From Trichopria drosophilae (taxonomy: Eukaryota > Arthropoda > Insecta > Hymenoptera > Diapriidae), in assembly GCA_030407085.1 (NCBI GenBank), contig CM059582.1, positions 155,768,501-155,832,500 on the forward strand: a stretch of 64,000 nt of DNA, read 5' to 3'. A program made the translations under genes and the position numbers. A model generated the notes under the pieces. It made no database searches. It saw only the letters and a program-made list of their open reading frames with translations, and was not told where the DNA came from. This document shows, piece after piece, positions 12,750-26,264 of the stretch; the first letter of the stretch is position 1; the number at the start of each line of letters is the position of its first letter.

Positions 12750-13122
12750 CATACACTAAGGATCCCCTGAGGTCGTACTGGCGGAGATGCGCTCTACGGA
12801 GCAGTAGACAGTAGTCCATATTACTCTGTTTTCTCGAGCTAAAATTTCAACCGGATTCTGACTAGAATCCAGCTTGGTTATCCTGGTTATATTCTTGATC
12901 AGACCAGGTCTGTTACTTCCCTTACTACATCCTTGTTGGAATCCGACCACGTTGCCCTGGTTGTATGAGTCGGAATTGGTCTGGCTAGCCCGGCTAAATT
13001 CCAGCTAGAACCCGGTTTCTATTCGACCTAAATCTAGTTAAGTCTTTAATGGGGTTGACCAGTCTGGACCTCAGTTGGGACTACGTTTCTATTCAGGTCT
13101 AATCTGGACGATTCTACTCGGG
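12750..13122. mobile_element. Probable CCC-GTAG element, left end unresolved
   Basis: This block is more GC-rich than its surroundings and full of short imperfect palindromes based on CCAG/CTGG and GGATTCT/AGAATCC (for example GGATTCTGACTAGAATCC near 12853). Its right end in reverse complement reads CCCGAGTAGAATCGTCC, close to the CCCGAGTAGAAAT and CCCTAGTAGAAAT ends at 508 and 37572. I cannot place a matching left terminus; 12747 and 12763 both begin with CCC. The 64-codon frame at 12756-12950 shows no domain. Confidence 0.35.
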
Positions 13123-15667
13123 TTCTTTTAAATCTGATATGGTAATAAAATGAACATAAATAACAACTCAATAATCGAATATAATCGCACTAAATCGCAT
13201 TAATAACCACCATCATTCGTAAATCTTCATTATCGACAAAAATCATTTTTCGTTGCCAACAATAGGTTTAGTAGCCAAAGAAACTATATTCTAATTTAAC
13301 TATTTTAATTCAATATAAGCAAATCTGATTATTCTTATCAATTATGAAAATTTTCTTATAATTTTTTGCAGATTTTATGTTTATTATATTAGGACAAAAG
13401 TAGTTAGAAATAGTATCAATTAATAAAGCATTTAGAATCTTACGAACTTTTCGAAAGTTGCCATAAATCAATACGTTTAATCTTCTTAAGTACTCAGTTT
13501 GGCTTTAAGTCCTGCTTCATTTTTCTTCTCTCTGTGTAAGACAACGCATTTTTCGTGAACTAACGATTTGGCATAATAAATGAACTTAAACTAAGAAAAA
13601 GTTGAAGAATACTCGTGATAATACTATAGATAATATTGTGCGCAGAATAGAATTATACAGAAACTAAACTAAAGTGAAACTTGCTGCAACTGAATATCTC
13701 GTTTTACAAGTACACCGAGGACCGATTTACTCCGCTGCATTATATATTGGCTGACGTTGCTAATAATTATTGTCACAGAACTCGACGATTACTAAGTTTC
13801 TCGATATTATAGCCCAATAGGATGATAACTTATTGCTTCTGTTTCACAATACATGACAATATGAAGTCAGAGGCTAGAAATTAAATAGATAAAGATAATT
13901 TATTTATTAGAAATTACTTTTTGGTAAATAAATGCTTTTATAAAAATATGAAATCGTGATACATGCTATGCAATATCAGTTAAAATATATGGAATTGTCA
14001 TCAAATTTAATAATAATATTTTAAAAAAAAATGAAAGATTTCCTTCCGAAATAATAATAAAATAACATCGTAATATCCATATTAGTAAATACATCAATTC
14101 CAATTTTATTCAGCTTTTTTAAAAATTATGACTCATTTGTTTATAATTACAAAAACGTCTAATTTACATCGATGAAAGGAAGTTTTAAATAAATTCATAA
14201 TTGAACTTAATGCAAATATATAAATATTGAAGAAATTTCCTTTAAATGACGTGATTACATTTATCTTAAATGTCATATTATCAGAAGTAAACACTAAGTT
14301 TTTTGTGCACTAAATTGTTTTAAGAAGGATACATTTTAATTGTTATTAACACTTAACAGCTAATTCATCGTATCTCTGTTCAATAATATCTATGAATATG
14401 TTAATTGAATATCTAAATTTGTGACAGTTACGAAAAAAATACATAATAGTTATATTCAAAATCTTTATGAATACACTTAACTCTTTCGAAATTTGCAAAT
14501 ACGCAATGTACTTAATGTCAAAGCTGACAAATGTAATTGCAACTTTTAAAGGATGCTACGTGCAAAATAAATATAGATTAACATGTAAACAAATATTAAT
14601 ATTGAAGGTAAATTTTCGTTGAAATTTGGCTCTAAGTAAATAAAGTAAACCGGAAAATTAATGTAACTGAAATAAACGCAGCGATATAGGGTTTTCTATA
14701 TATAAATGTAAATAATCTACATACAGCACAAACGTAAGAGAGTATACGATAGGATGTTTATTGATCTAGATGTAAAATTCTTTCATTATAATAAACAATA
14801 TTAAATATATAATAATTAGGTAGGTAAATTTTATCAGCAATAATAATTGTAAAGAATATATGGAGGAATACTTATATAAAATATTCTTTAACAAATTATT
14901 AACTGTATTCTTCACTTTGAAACATATTTGACATATTAGCTGTGTAATGTGGGCGAACATAAAAGTATATCCCTCTTTAAAAGAACTTTGAATTTACAAT
15001 ATTTTATTCATAAAAACCTATAATTGAATATTGCATACGTACGGCTTAATAAATGCGATAAAATAAACTTTAAAATTTGAATGTCGACAAATTTTTTAGT
15101 AATCATATTTTAATGTAAAAACTTGATGATTATCCTACTGTTATCATGTCGACTTTAATGCCTCATACTACGGCGGTAATTTCTTGCTCACTTTTCATTC
15201 CTGTACTGTTCTCGAGAGATTTTTCCCTTAAAATATTCTTCACCAGTGCAAAGCTGTATTCTGTAGTTCACTCTCCTTCTACCGTACACTCCAAGCATCT
15301 TTGATCAATCTTTCTACTTTCCATTTTCGAGGTATTTGTATTTTTTTTATAATATAACTTTCTGATTTTGTAGTATGCGTACAATTATTCAATCTAAAGT
15401 TCATACTATTATTTTTTTAAATAAAGGAAATTATGTGGTTCTAGTTTATTAAAAGATAAATATTCTTTTAAAACAAGGAAACATATTAAATGCATAACCT
15501 ATAGAAAAATGAATAAAATCACTGCCAATATTAACCGAAAAGTGTCGGAAAGTAATGCTATCAACTAAGTGCAATTTTCAACATTTTTAAATGCATTTAA
15601 AAATATGCATTATTTCCATTAGAAACTCCTTCATATTTCTAGGGTTTTCCGACAGCTACATAATGAA

Positions 15668-15999
15668 AACATATTTTTTCAGGCTAATTACCGAAATTTC
15701 CTCAAATCGAGGATATAAGCTCATTCTTAGCGTTCACAATAGTCACATAATCTTTCTTTACATTGTATTTTAAATTTTTAGCATGCTTTATATGACGTGA
15801 AACTACTTTACGTCAAAAACGAATTATTTAGTACATTCATATATTTTGTCGTTTGAAAAAAAAATAATCAATAAGATCAAACAATTTTGGTAATAATGAA
15901 AGAAAAGTTCAGTATTTTATGTGACTATTGTGAACGCTAACAATGTGCTTATATCCTCGATTTTAGGAAATTTCGGTAATTACGCTGAAAAAATATAGA
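15668..15999. mobile_element. 332-bp inverted-repeat element
   Basis: Arms of about 80-90 bp at 15668-15757 and about 15910-15999 are inverted copies with few mismatches. Both contain TAATTACCGAAATTTCCT, ATCGAGGATATAAGC, TAGCGTTCACAATAGTCAC and an ATATTTTTTCAG outer end. The ~150 bp between them is AT-rich and unremarkable. This is the structure of a foldback-type MITE. The 60-codon frame at 15591-15773 is simply the left arm. Confidence 0.65.
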
Positions 16000-16206
16000 T
16001 ATGTATATATATATAGGCAAATAAATGCAAAAAAATGCACAAATACGAAATCTTCATAAAAGTGCCATGAATTAATGTAAAATGTGATTATGTAACAATT
16101 TCATCTAAATACATGTTATTTAGACAATATATACACACAATTTAACAGGTCGATAAGTAACTAATTTAAAATGAGTAAATGAAATTCTGAAGACGTTTAA
16201 AAAATT

Positions 16207-16410
16207 GGATGCACCTCAAAAACCCGACAAATCACACCTCTTGGTCAAACATTTTTTACCTTGAAATGACTATCCAGTGACACCTCAAGGACGGCGATCC
16301 AAGATTATTTATTTATGTAGTAAACGCACCAATCGGAGGTGTGTTTATTTTGAAATGTCGGGTTCTTGAAGTGTCTGTTGTGTGATATATCGGGTTGTTG
16401 AGGTGCACCC
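16207..16410. mobile_element. 204-bp MITE with GGRTGCACCTCAA termini
   Basis: The left end reads GGATGCACCTCAAAAACCCG and the right end in reverse complement reads GGGTGCACCTCAACAACCCG. Both are followed by related ATCACAC sequence, giving about 28 bp of TIR. A second AACCCGACA-like motif in the right half (around 16355) suggests subterminal repetition. No coding capacity and no clear target duplication. Confidence 0.65.
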
Positions 16411-19400
16411 AAAGAAATTGACTAAAATATAACATATAATAATCAAAGCAATTTTCTTATTATCTAAATTAGTTCTCGAGGTCCCTGCTTATAATCCTAA
16501 TAACGATAATATATCATTTTAGCCATAATTTTGATAATACATATAGATACTCGCTCGTAGTTCCTCCAATCATGTTAATTTCTGTCCGTGAGAATAAACT
16601 AAAAGTTATTGCGAACAAAAAATTTAGTTAAAACGTCGGGGCGTTTGAATAATAAATGCTGAGTAGTTATTATGTGTGTTTCTTACTTAACTTTTTTTAG
16701 TGCAGTACATTATGCATTAGCGTTAATACTCTTTTAACCAATTTATATTTTCTTGGACTGCGTTTTTCTTTCTTCCATCGTTATGACACACTTTTCTTGC
16801 GAGTACTCTGTTTCCAATTATATGAAAATTTCAGGTGTTTGGTAATATTTTCAAAGTTTATTTCGTAGACATTCGAATATTGAAATAAACGAATTACTAC
16901 AATCAATACATGATGTCACAGAATAGTTAATTGTTTGCATGGAAATAGATTATATGTTAATTTCCTATGTATAAGAAACGAGTCAATGAGAGAGAATTAA
17001 TGCAATCTACATGTTAAATTTTCTGTCTTGAAGGGAAAATTAAACTTTCATTTAAAAGCATTACGTAAATGAAGAACTTAATTTGTGCAATGAATACAAG
17101 TGCCCACTTCTGTGGTGCGGGAAAAGTTTCAGAATGTTCCAAAATTTCATTAAGAATGAATCTAAAAATGACATTTAAATATAGCTTCAGTGGCATACTT
17201 TTCCCTAATCGAAGTTCACATTTTAAACTACAGTGCATTAAGTAGAATGCACTCACTATAGTATTTAACACGTACATATAGCATTCCACGTACATATTTA
17301 TATATTTTAGTATATTTTGATTATTAAATTACAATTTTGCTAAGCTTATTTTTATAACGCCTCAAAAATAACCAACAGGAGGTTGGTTATTCTAAAGGTT
17401 TAAGAAATCGGTTCGAATGGTATATCATATATCACAGATTTTGTAAACCTCCTTGTGAGCAAAAATAATACAGATAATCTAACATTTAAGATCACAACAT
17501 TAGGTTCTATTTTATTGTAAGTAGAAAAAAGTTCTATATTTCATAACTATTCGTTGGGGTAAAAAAATTTAAAAAATGTGTATCTACTGCAATGAAATAG
17601 TAAAAAATGGCACGTGATTTCGACTTTCAGAAGGAATTGCTAAAAATAACTAGTCGAAGATATATATCTATGAATAAATATTCGCGTGCAAGCACTCATA
17701 CAATAATTATGATAAAATATATACATATGATTTCTAATTTTTTGTTTTTCTTGATGTAAACTGTAAAATTTATGAATAATTATGCTTCAAATACTACTCT
17801 ATAATTAGCTTAAATATAGAATTATATACTTTCATCAATATACGAATTTTCACAATTACGCATAAAATACTCATCATTTGTATAATATGCTTGGTTCATT
17901 CAGTTCAAATTATACAATACGAAGTACGCCGGAGGCGTTTTTAATTTTAAATATTTTTGCACGATTTTCGTGTTTAACCTGAATATACATCTGTTAATTT
18001 CTGTTTATATAATGCATTTTATTAGTAACGAAATTGTTTATTAATGGGAATAATCGAGTCTGAGTAGGTGAACGTCTATAAATATACAACGAAGTGAAAT
18101 CTCAGGATACTGTATAAATTAGAGTTTTATTTATGCATTTATGCGGGAATGAGTACGCTTGTTTATTTAGCGCCTAGCTGAAATGACGCTTTAATTTAAA
18201 AGTGGAATAAAGTTTGCGGGAGCCTGGAAAAACGCATCCATATATTTTTTTCGCTCGTTAATAAAGATCTTGGAGACGGGAATTTGATAAATACATTGAA
18301 AAATAAACAATATTGAAATAACTATTCATATACATCGTTTAAAATCTAGTGGTTGTATATCTACGTACAAAAAGGACAATTTACAAATTCTAAATTTATA
18401 AAAATGACATTTAACGTTACTAATTATGCTAGTTTTATGTTTTAAATCAGAGAATAGAGGACATCTATATATGCGCCGTGCGACTGAATATGAATAGAAC
18501 TAGTCAAAAATGTTTTCCAGGCCATTATTTCGTGTATTATTTGAATCTTTTAACATATAAAATGTCTGGACTATTCTTTACCACTTAACCGTGCATTCAT
18601 TTATTCATATCTTCTATCCCTGCATTTTCACATTATTTTCACTCTCACAATCGGCATTTTTTTCCTCTTCATAAATGAAAAGTGCTTTGAGGATCGGCCT
18701 CAGTTTAAAGTAAAAAATGCTGAAGGGCCATAACAACAATCGCAAAAAGAATAGATAATAAACTGGAGATAAATGCATGAAATGAAAAGGTATTGTACTG
18801 CATTTGCAGAGAGTTCGTGGATATTATCCAATCAGGAACTTGTGAGCGACCGGCTGATCGATAAATTAACCTCTCTTGCAGCGAACAGGGAATTTGTGCA
18901 AAGATTGTTTTTGTTAAGCACTCAGAGCCATTACTAGAATCTATTGCAAATTGCTTCTTACTTAATCACCAAACAATTTGTGCGGAAGATTCGTTCAGCG
19001 TAATCTGTTTAGCGTGGCAGAGTTTGAAACGCTGCTATTATTTGCATGATAATTAAGTGTTTTATTATGGAGCAAAAGCGTAATGAATCTGGAATGTTTC
19101 TTAATTATGCATATCGCATATCTGATGTAACTATTGGATTTAGTAGCAGAATCGTACATACTTATTTAATAAAATTAATACACACTGCACATTTAATAAA
19201 TATAATTTATGTTTATATGCATTTACCCAAAACACTGTTATAATTTAAATGAGTTGAAAATAATGTTGTTCCTCATGCATTTCATTTATCTATGTACTAT
19301 AATTCTTATATCTCGTAAATGTGATGGCTTGAATTCAAACTTTCTAACAAAATAAATTAAACAATCCATATCATTTAATATTTATTAATGCCATGTGAAG

Positions 19401-19544
19401 AAGTATACTAAAAAGAGACAAGTTTTTGTTTGCTTTTCTAGCTGAAACATTTTTTGAATATTTTGAGCAAGGTCCAGTTTAGATCTTTGAGTCTTTTTTC
19501 AACATATTAATTATAAGATTTATAGGACGCGATAGCCTAAGTAA

Positions 19545-19640
19545 CACAGGTAGGTGTTACTAAAATGCAGCTAATTGTTTCTGCAACAACGTCACCGCAG
19601 CTCTTTTGCAGCTATTGGAGGTGGTTTCAGCACAATGTAT
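19545..19640 (+). repeat. Diverged repeat related to the one at 61299-61410
   Basis: The core GGTG-TTAC-TAAAATGCAGCTAAT, followed by a TTTCTGCAACAACGTCACC-like run, aligns with about 61350-61395 in the same orientation (GGTGACCAAAATGCACCTAA, then TTTGCTGCGACAATGTCGTC). An AGTAACACAGGTAG segment precedes it here, while in the other copy the equivalent AGTAACACAGATAG motif appears inverted at the right end. So at least two copies of a small repeat family exist in the window. Ends of this copy are not resolved. Confidence 0.35.
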
Positions 19641-21989
19641 GCAATTAAACTTTAATATGACCATTTGTTCATATGCATAGCCATTCACGTTTTGAATTTG
19701 TTAATACGATATTAGAATATATCTTTTTAACACTCCGGGAGTAGAACACGATTTTGCGCCCTTCAGGGAAATATTCGGGCACAAATTGTCGAGCCTCACG
19801 ACCGCCGTATTAAAAAATATCGTGACAAACTTCGCACTGGTCGAAGGTCGGTAATTGCGCCCTTGTTACATAATATACTATTACAATTTACTAAAAACTA
19901 AACTTCTGCTATCCTAAAGATATTTGTAAATTCAGTAATGTGAATAAGAAAAATTAATATTTTAACCACGTTATAAATGTCGTTTAAGTGCACGGGAAAA
20001 TATTGCTATTATAGTTTTTCTAATTCATGTCTTAAGGTGGATTGTTCTGCGCCAAAGTTGTTTTCAAAATTCTAACATTTTACGTGTAACAAACCCGCTT
20101 AAGGTATTCTTGCTTCGATACTTTCAAGGATATTATTAAGTTTTACTGTCAAGGATATTAAATGAAAGCTAAAAGTAAAATGTTTTCATACATTTAATAC
20201 TGGTTTTCAAATTAAACCACTCAATTTGTATTATTCATAATGACATAAAAATAAGTGAAATACAAAGTAAAATGTTGAAATTATAAAACCTAATCGTAGA
20301 TCTATTACATTTGGTGCGCTGAATGAAGTCTAGTTTGTTTAACTACGTCGACCTCGTTTGCATAGAAAGCCATCTCTCTAGAACTGCAGTTCATGGAGAT
20401 TTAGAAAACTGTTAAATATCGTGGAAGACACCTCTTACATAAGGATTTTACATAAGTTCAGATAATCTACTGATTTTTGGAGCAGTATACGATACATGGT
20501 TTTTTTTTATTCAATGAACGATATGAATAATTGGCAAGAATTAGTGATGCTGAGTTCCGTGACGTCTCTTCCTTACCAATAAATTATTCACAAAGTTAGC
20601 ACTGTTTTTATGCTGGGAAAAAAAATGAGGTTAAGCTAGTCTTTAGCCATGCATTCACTAGTGACCGAACGCATACGGAATTAACTATGAGTAGATAATT
20701 CTTATTTCTTTGGAAGTACACCAACGGTACTTCAATATATGTATGTAAACGTCTGAAACACGTATAATTTTGATCATTTTTTCCCGAAAAATACTGTGTA
20801 TATTCGAAGAATTTTTTCCCTTTGAAGGTATAATCCAAAAGAACAACAATTTTTTTTCGCTGGTGAAGATGATTTATTTATTCATTTATAAAGCAGAATT
20901 TGAATACTAAAGAAATGTATTTTGTGATGCCACCTATCCGGGTGATCTTAAATAGAAAATGGAAAACGATTATAAATCAATGTTATAATCCCTATCTTCC
21001 GTTTCGCAATTTTTTTATTTTTTAAAGAAGTAACGATGGCGAGGTTCTCCGTAAAAGGGAAAAAAGTATTCTTTTCCGCTGGATAAATGATCCGAAAATA
21101 TAGGTTGGAAATAAATTATTAACAACTTCGATTTGCAGGCAATCGCCATGATAGTGCTGAACGTTGTGTTTGAGAAATCACCTACGCCAGGTGCAAAAAT
21201 GTCGTTGGGAGGAAAGCACGTTTGAAGTTTCTCAAGTTGAGAAGTCAAAGGAAAAAAAACTTTTTGAGCTAATCAGAAATACCTGGAACATACTTGATGC
21301 CTTCCACTTGGACGCTCATAAACAATCGAAAATGGAAAAAAGAATTTTTTTCCATTCCATCATATTAGAAGACACCCTTGAAAAGCAATAGGGCTGCTAT
21401 CTTGCTGGTACGAGACTTATATTGGTTGCACCAGATAGTGGTTATCCACTAGTGTTAATAATGTTTGCAAACCTATTTCTACCACTTTTGATGAGGAATT
21501 TAGCTATGTGCAGATGTTACTATTTAGAGAAAAAAGGCATGTCAGTATATATGGGGGTCATATGTCGAGTTTCGCGTTTTTTTCATTAACTGTAATACGT
21601 GACTAGATGTTGGTGGACATCCAGATGTCAAAGTTTATCCCTTGGCATGTTTACATAATTTGAATTACATGTTGTTTTATACAATTTATTCTATAAAATA
21701 ATTCAACCTAAGAACCTAGCTATACGTAACTTACTCCTATAACAAATAAAAAACATTTCTCGTTACAATTAATAAAATACTTACAACAAAAATATTTTTC
21801 TTTGTACTACAACATTATTCAGGTTCACTCATACTCATGAATATGGATGAGATGACGGGTAAACATATTTTTAAATTTTTTAAAAAATTATTTTCCGTCT
21901 TTTTTTTATTTTAAGTACCTTTTATGCTCGTTTTTTTACTTAAATGTTAGATCTTGTTGAAACAATCTTTGTAATATCGTAATGGTACA

Positions 21990-23287
21990 TTAACCCTTTA
22001 ACGCCCAAATGTATAGAATTTGCCATTTGTCAATATTTTTTGGTATTAAATCGCAACGACAAAAACTTTGTATTAGATATTTCCTCAAAACATTTGAGCT
22101 CAAAACATGCCCTCTGAAATGGCGTTTCTGAAATTACTGCGTATTTTAAAATAAACAAATTGAGCGTCGTTAAGTAATAAAAATCCTGAATTTTGAAGGT
22201 TTTCTTTTAACTTAATTTTTAAAAAGTTTTTTAGTATTACCCGCATTGGAGTATCCTCAATGTCTATAAATAACGTGTCAAAAATGTCTAAGCTTCAATG
22301 TGGTAGTATTTATTTTCAAAAAACTCAATACGGTAATCCTCAAAGTGGCGTCTGAAATTAAAATTTAAGAAAAAATTAAGGACACTGACTCAAAAACTAT
22401 GTGCTTTAAATAAAAATGAGAGGAGTGAACATTTGATAGATGTCATGGCGGAATACACTGGAATTTTTTCAGAAATTTTTTAGCGACATTTTGAAAAACG
22501 TTTTGTTTACATTTTTTGAAAATTGAAAACAATGTACACAGATTTTTGAATAAATTCTCATTAATTCTCATTAATTCTCTGATAAATTCTAAGCATATTT
22601 ATACTTTGCAATTTTTCAAAAATTGATAGTTTTCAAGGAAAACAACAGAAAAGAAAAATACCTATATGTGACACTTGAGATTTTTTTCCTCGAAAACAAT
22701 CAACTTTTAAAAAACATTAAAAACAAAATAGAACTTATCAGAAATTTTTCTCGATTTCCTTTAATCATTTCTAAATTTAAAAAAATTAAAATAAAGAAAG
22801 TTTCAAAATATTACGAAAAATGTTTTGAAAAAATGCCAGTGTATTCCTCCATACCATCTCACAACCTTCTTATCATTTTTTTCTTAAAAGCACGCAGTTT
22901 CTGTGTCGGAGTATCCTTAATTTGTATTTTAATTTTTATTTCGGATGCTATTTTGAGGATTGCCACGATAAATTTTTTGAAAAATTTCACCACATTCAAG
23001 CTTATACATTTTTGACACGTTATTTATAGCCATTTGAGATACTACAATGCGGGAAATTATAAATAAATATAAGCCAAGTGAAAAAAATCCATAAAAACTC
23101 ACGCTTTTTATTACTTAATGATGTGTAATTTGTTTATTTTGAAATTTTCAGTATACTGAGATACACCATCAAAACCTAAATGGCAGGTTTTGACCCATAA
23201 GAAATTTATCCAAAGTTTTTTCGTTGCGTTTTAATACCAAAACTGTCAAATATTTTTTACATTTGGGTGTTAGAGAAGTCAGTTTAA
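21990..23287. mobile_element. ~1.3-kb TTAA-flanked palindromic element, piggyBac-like ends
   Basis: The left end is TTAA-CCCTTTAACGCCCAAATG. The right side carries the inverted counterpart ACATTTGGGTGTTAGAGAAG and reaches a TTAA at 23284-23287. The arms match over most of the element with visible divergence: GTTAAGTAATAAAAA against TTTTTATTACTTAATG, ATAAATAACGTGTCAAAAAT against ATTTTTGACACGTTATTTAT, and TCAATGTGGTAG against CACCACATTCAAG. The axis is near 22640. Known: piggyBac-type elements use TTAA targets and begin CCY. The element is non-coding; the frame at 22623-23015 is an accident of the AT-rich right arm. Confidence 0.65.
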
Positions 23288-25130
23288 TATTGCACGTTAT
23301 CATTTTATTTAGCCGGCGCAAAATTATAGTTGAATTTGTTAATTATTTTTAAAAAAATCTACCTATTTCAACTACCGCAGGCTAGCTTTGAAGTAACCAC
23401 TGTTTTTAGCTATTTTTTTAGCTAGACAAATCGTCTCGATGTTGTTAATTTACCTACTTTTATTTCAGTTAGTAGTGAGTAATTTTACCTAATTAAATTT
23501 ACAAAAAGTAAATTGACGAAATTTTTGAACACTTAGCCAAATTAACTTCTTCATTTCATTTAGCTAACTTTTCACTCCTTTATGAAATTTAATTGTGCCC
23601 ATGTTGAACTATTTTCATTAATTAAAAACTAGTCAAAAGGAATTCTTGCAGTGTATCGACGACTAACCTAATGGTCAGTTCAGGTGACGTAGGGTCGTAC
23701 CCTTGAATTCTATTTTGTGCAAGATTTCTCAAGATTTCCCACAGTAATTGATTCCGATCATAATGAATAGTTTTCCACTTCTATCTAATAATAATGCAAG
23801 CACTTGTTGCATTGTATTAAATCAGAGCATTAAAATGAAAACACATGTTGGGTGTAATTGGTACCGCTCAAGGACTTCATTCTAGTCTTCTAAGATTATG
23901 AGGTAAAGATCCTGAAAAATGTTTACTATTTACTCAATCGAACCTGCGTATCCTTGCTTATTTGTTAACCTTGAACATATAGTTGTAGCCCTAATTGTCG
24001 AAATATTGACATTTCCATATTTGGTTAGCTATTCTACCAAAAAAAAAACTTGTTACACAACTGGGATATTGGCCCCTGCACACACAGATATGAGAGGAAG
24101 CCAATAGGTTATATTAGTCCCATATTGTAACATTTAAGGTGCATTCTTAACAAATTTCTACCGGATAACTCACGCCATAATTATTAATTGTATTATTTTA
24201 TGTTTCTTTATAAAAAATACCAATTAAGTGAACATTTTTTCAAAAATATATAAAACAGGAACCTAAATAACATAAATAATTATTAACATGAATATTTTTT
24301 AATATATAACCAACTGATTTTCAGCGTTATTACATTTGTGTGCATTTAAGTAAAATGTATGCTTTTAGTGTAATAGAACCCAAAATTTCAGGAAGCTCTT
24401 AGATTTTGTTCACTTTACATATGTTGTTACCACGCGGCATTGACGATTCAGAAACCTTGATACATGTTGTACAAGTTGAACCCTTTCGAAAGCATTACAT
24501 AATGTATTCAATCGATAATAAAAACACCAGGTTAAAATTTAAAATAGTCATTTAGATATAAGAAATAAAATATTTCTAATGAACAAATAATAATGAAACT
24601 ATTTATTTTTAATTATTGCGTAACATTCCGCATCACCAATTTCTTTTTATTATGTTCAATTTATTTACGCTAGTAGAAAAATGCGAACAATAATTTCAGC
24701 AAAAAATGTAACATGTATTTCTAAATACAAACCTACTGAACTACATTCGCCGAGGAAGTTGCACGCATTATTGTGGAGGCGGCATTCAAAGAATTTAAGG
24801 AAAGAAATTCCTTTCAAACTTTTTATCTCTCTCGTATATTTCCTTTCTAATTATTTATTTTCGTAAACTATGAAACGTATGCACATAAAAAAATAAATTA
24901 AAAGTTTTGTTAAAAATTTAAGCTATTAGTGAATGTAAATCGGTGCGTATTAATTGTTTTTTTATTAGGTACTAATAATTTGATTAATTGCTTAATATAA
25001 ATTCTATAAAATTATAACTATTCAGTTATCAGTGCTTTAACGCATTAATAGATTTAGAGAAAAGTATGTAATTATGTCACAAAAATTAAAAAAATGCAAT
25101 TATTCAACACGAATGAAGTCTTGTACTTAC

Positions 25131-25261
25131 GTTGTGGAACCATTCTATAGTAGTAGGTGGGGGATTGCTATGATAGTTGCAGCTTAATTTGATTTCATCC
25201 TCTTCCCTCAAACTGTCCAAATTATAGCCAATAGCCTCTTGTGTAACTGCCGTTGGTACAT
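25131..25261 (-). CDS. side: Side-family cell-adhesion protein, exon for first half of Ig4
   Basis: This is the fifth visible exon in transcript order. The acceptor is TATTTTCAG and the donor GTAAGT. It opens with AT, completing a tyrosine codon begun by the T at the end of the upstream exon, and ends in phase 0. It encodes V-P-T-A-V, then a B strand (E-D-E-I-K-L-S-C) with the first Ig cysteine, the proline-rich turn N-P-P-P-T, and the C strand T-I-E-W-F-H-N with the core tryptophan. The V-P linker after a closing G strand is typical of the junction between consecutive Ig domains. Family knowledge gives the role: an extracellular module of a Beat-binding neuronal surface protein. The exon is short (131 bp) and sits between introns of 22.4 and 11.5 kb. 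Confidence 0.88.
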
Positions 25262-26264
25262 CTGAAAATAAATATTTTTTAAATCACTTACCAAGTAATA
25301 CAAACTGAGACATAGAGCTGGGTGGTTAAGACCATCATAAAGAATGTAGTTTAAGTAGAACAGCGATTTTAACAGTTAATTTAATTTGAGAGAGCGATCG
25401 TCGAAATTAACATTGTTGTGAGTTTTAAATGTTACTTTCTTGTCAACCCCACGGGCGAAATTGCAGCCCCTTTTCTGAATACTTTTTTAACTTTCCCGGC
25501 TAAAATAGAACATGAAGAGCAAATAATTTTCGTAAGTCAATAACATGACCTGAATGCTTTTCATAGTATATATTTTGAGCAAAATAGGTAATTCAAATTG
25601 ACGTTGTTTAGGGTTTAAATAAAAAAGATTTTATTGACTTCATGATCTTTAATTTGTCAAATCAATAAACGCAAGGATCACTGAATTCTTCGATACATTA
25701 GAGCATGTAAAATTAAACGCAAGAAAGGCTTTGAGTTCATTAATTGCTTGACAAATTAAGGAATTTTTTATATAAAAAAAGTATTTTTCATAACCTCAAT
25801 TTATAATTGAAATTTCATAGATCAAGAAACTCTTTGAATTAATTCAAATCGCGCATATTAACAATGAAAAAATGTTGAGTTGCAAATGTCCACAACTTTA
25901 ACTATATCCCCACGATGAAGATGATGTGTGAGTTCACGTTCTTTACAAATGGAATATTTGCTAGTTTGCAATCTTTAATACTGGGGTTTGAGATTCATGA
26001 TATGTTTTTGTTGTTTATTAACTTTGTCGAAGACGGATATTGGTGGCATACAAATGTTACTAATTAAAAAAAAGGAGTTTTATGTGCATTTTGTGGGTAC
26101 ATTTCTCAAATCGGAACATTTTATTATAGTTTCAGTTAAATATTCCATGAGGATATAGATTCCAGGTGCTATTTAAAAAGGTCAGAATAATTTGAGCACT
26201 TAATCTTCATCATAAATGTTGGGTACACGGGTGATTCCGTTGCCGTGAAACGTCCCATGTACAT

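Larger units (their letters stand above)
2779..25130 (-). other. Intron of about 22.4 kb between the two Ig4 exons
   Basis: The intron runs from donor GTAAGT (just below 25131) to acceptor CAG (just above 2778). It splits an Ig domain in phase 0 after W-F-H-N. It is AT-rich with no convincing gene. It holds the TIR elements listed separately at 5113-5370, 6348-7639, 11400-12363, 12750-13122, 15668-15999, 16207-16410, 19545-19640 and 21990-23287, plus repeats at 8018-8520 and 9845-10407. In the stretches 2779-5112, 13123-15667, 16411-19544, 19641-21989 and 23288-25130 I see only low-complexity AT-rich sequence. Confidence 0.75.

Noticed and set aside
22623..23015. 130-codon plus-strand frame
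   Set aside because: It is low-complexity Lys/Ile/Phe sequence from the right arm of the TTAA palindrome, with no domain.
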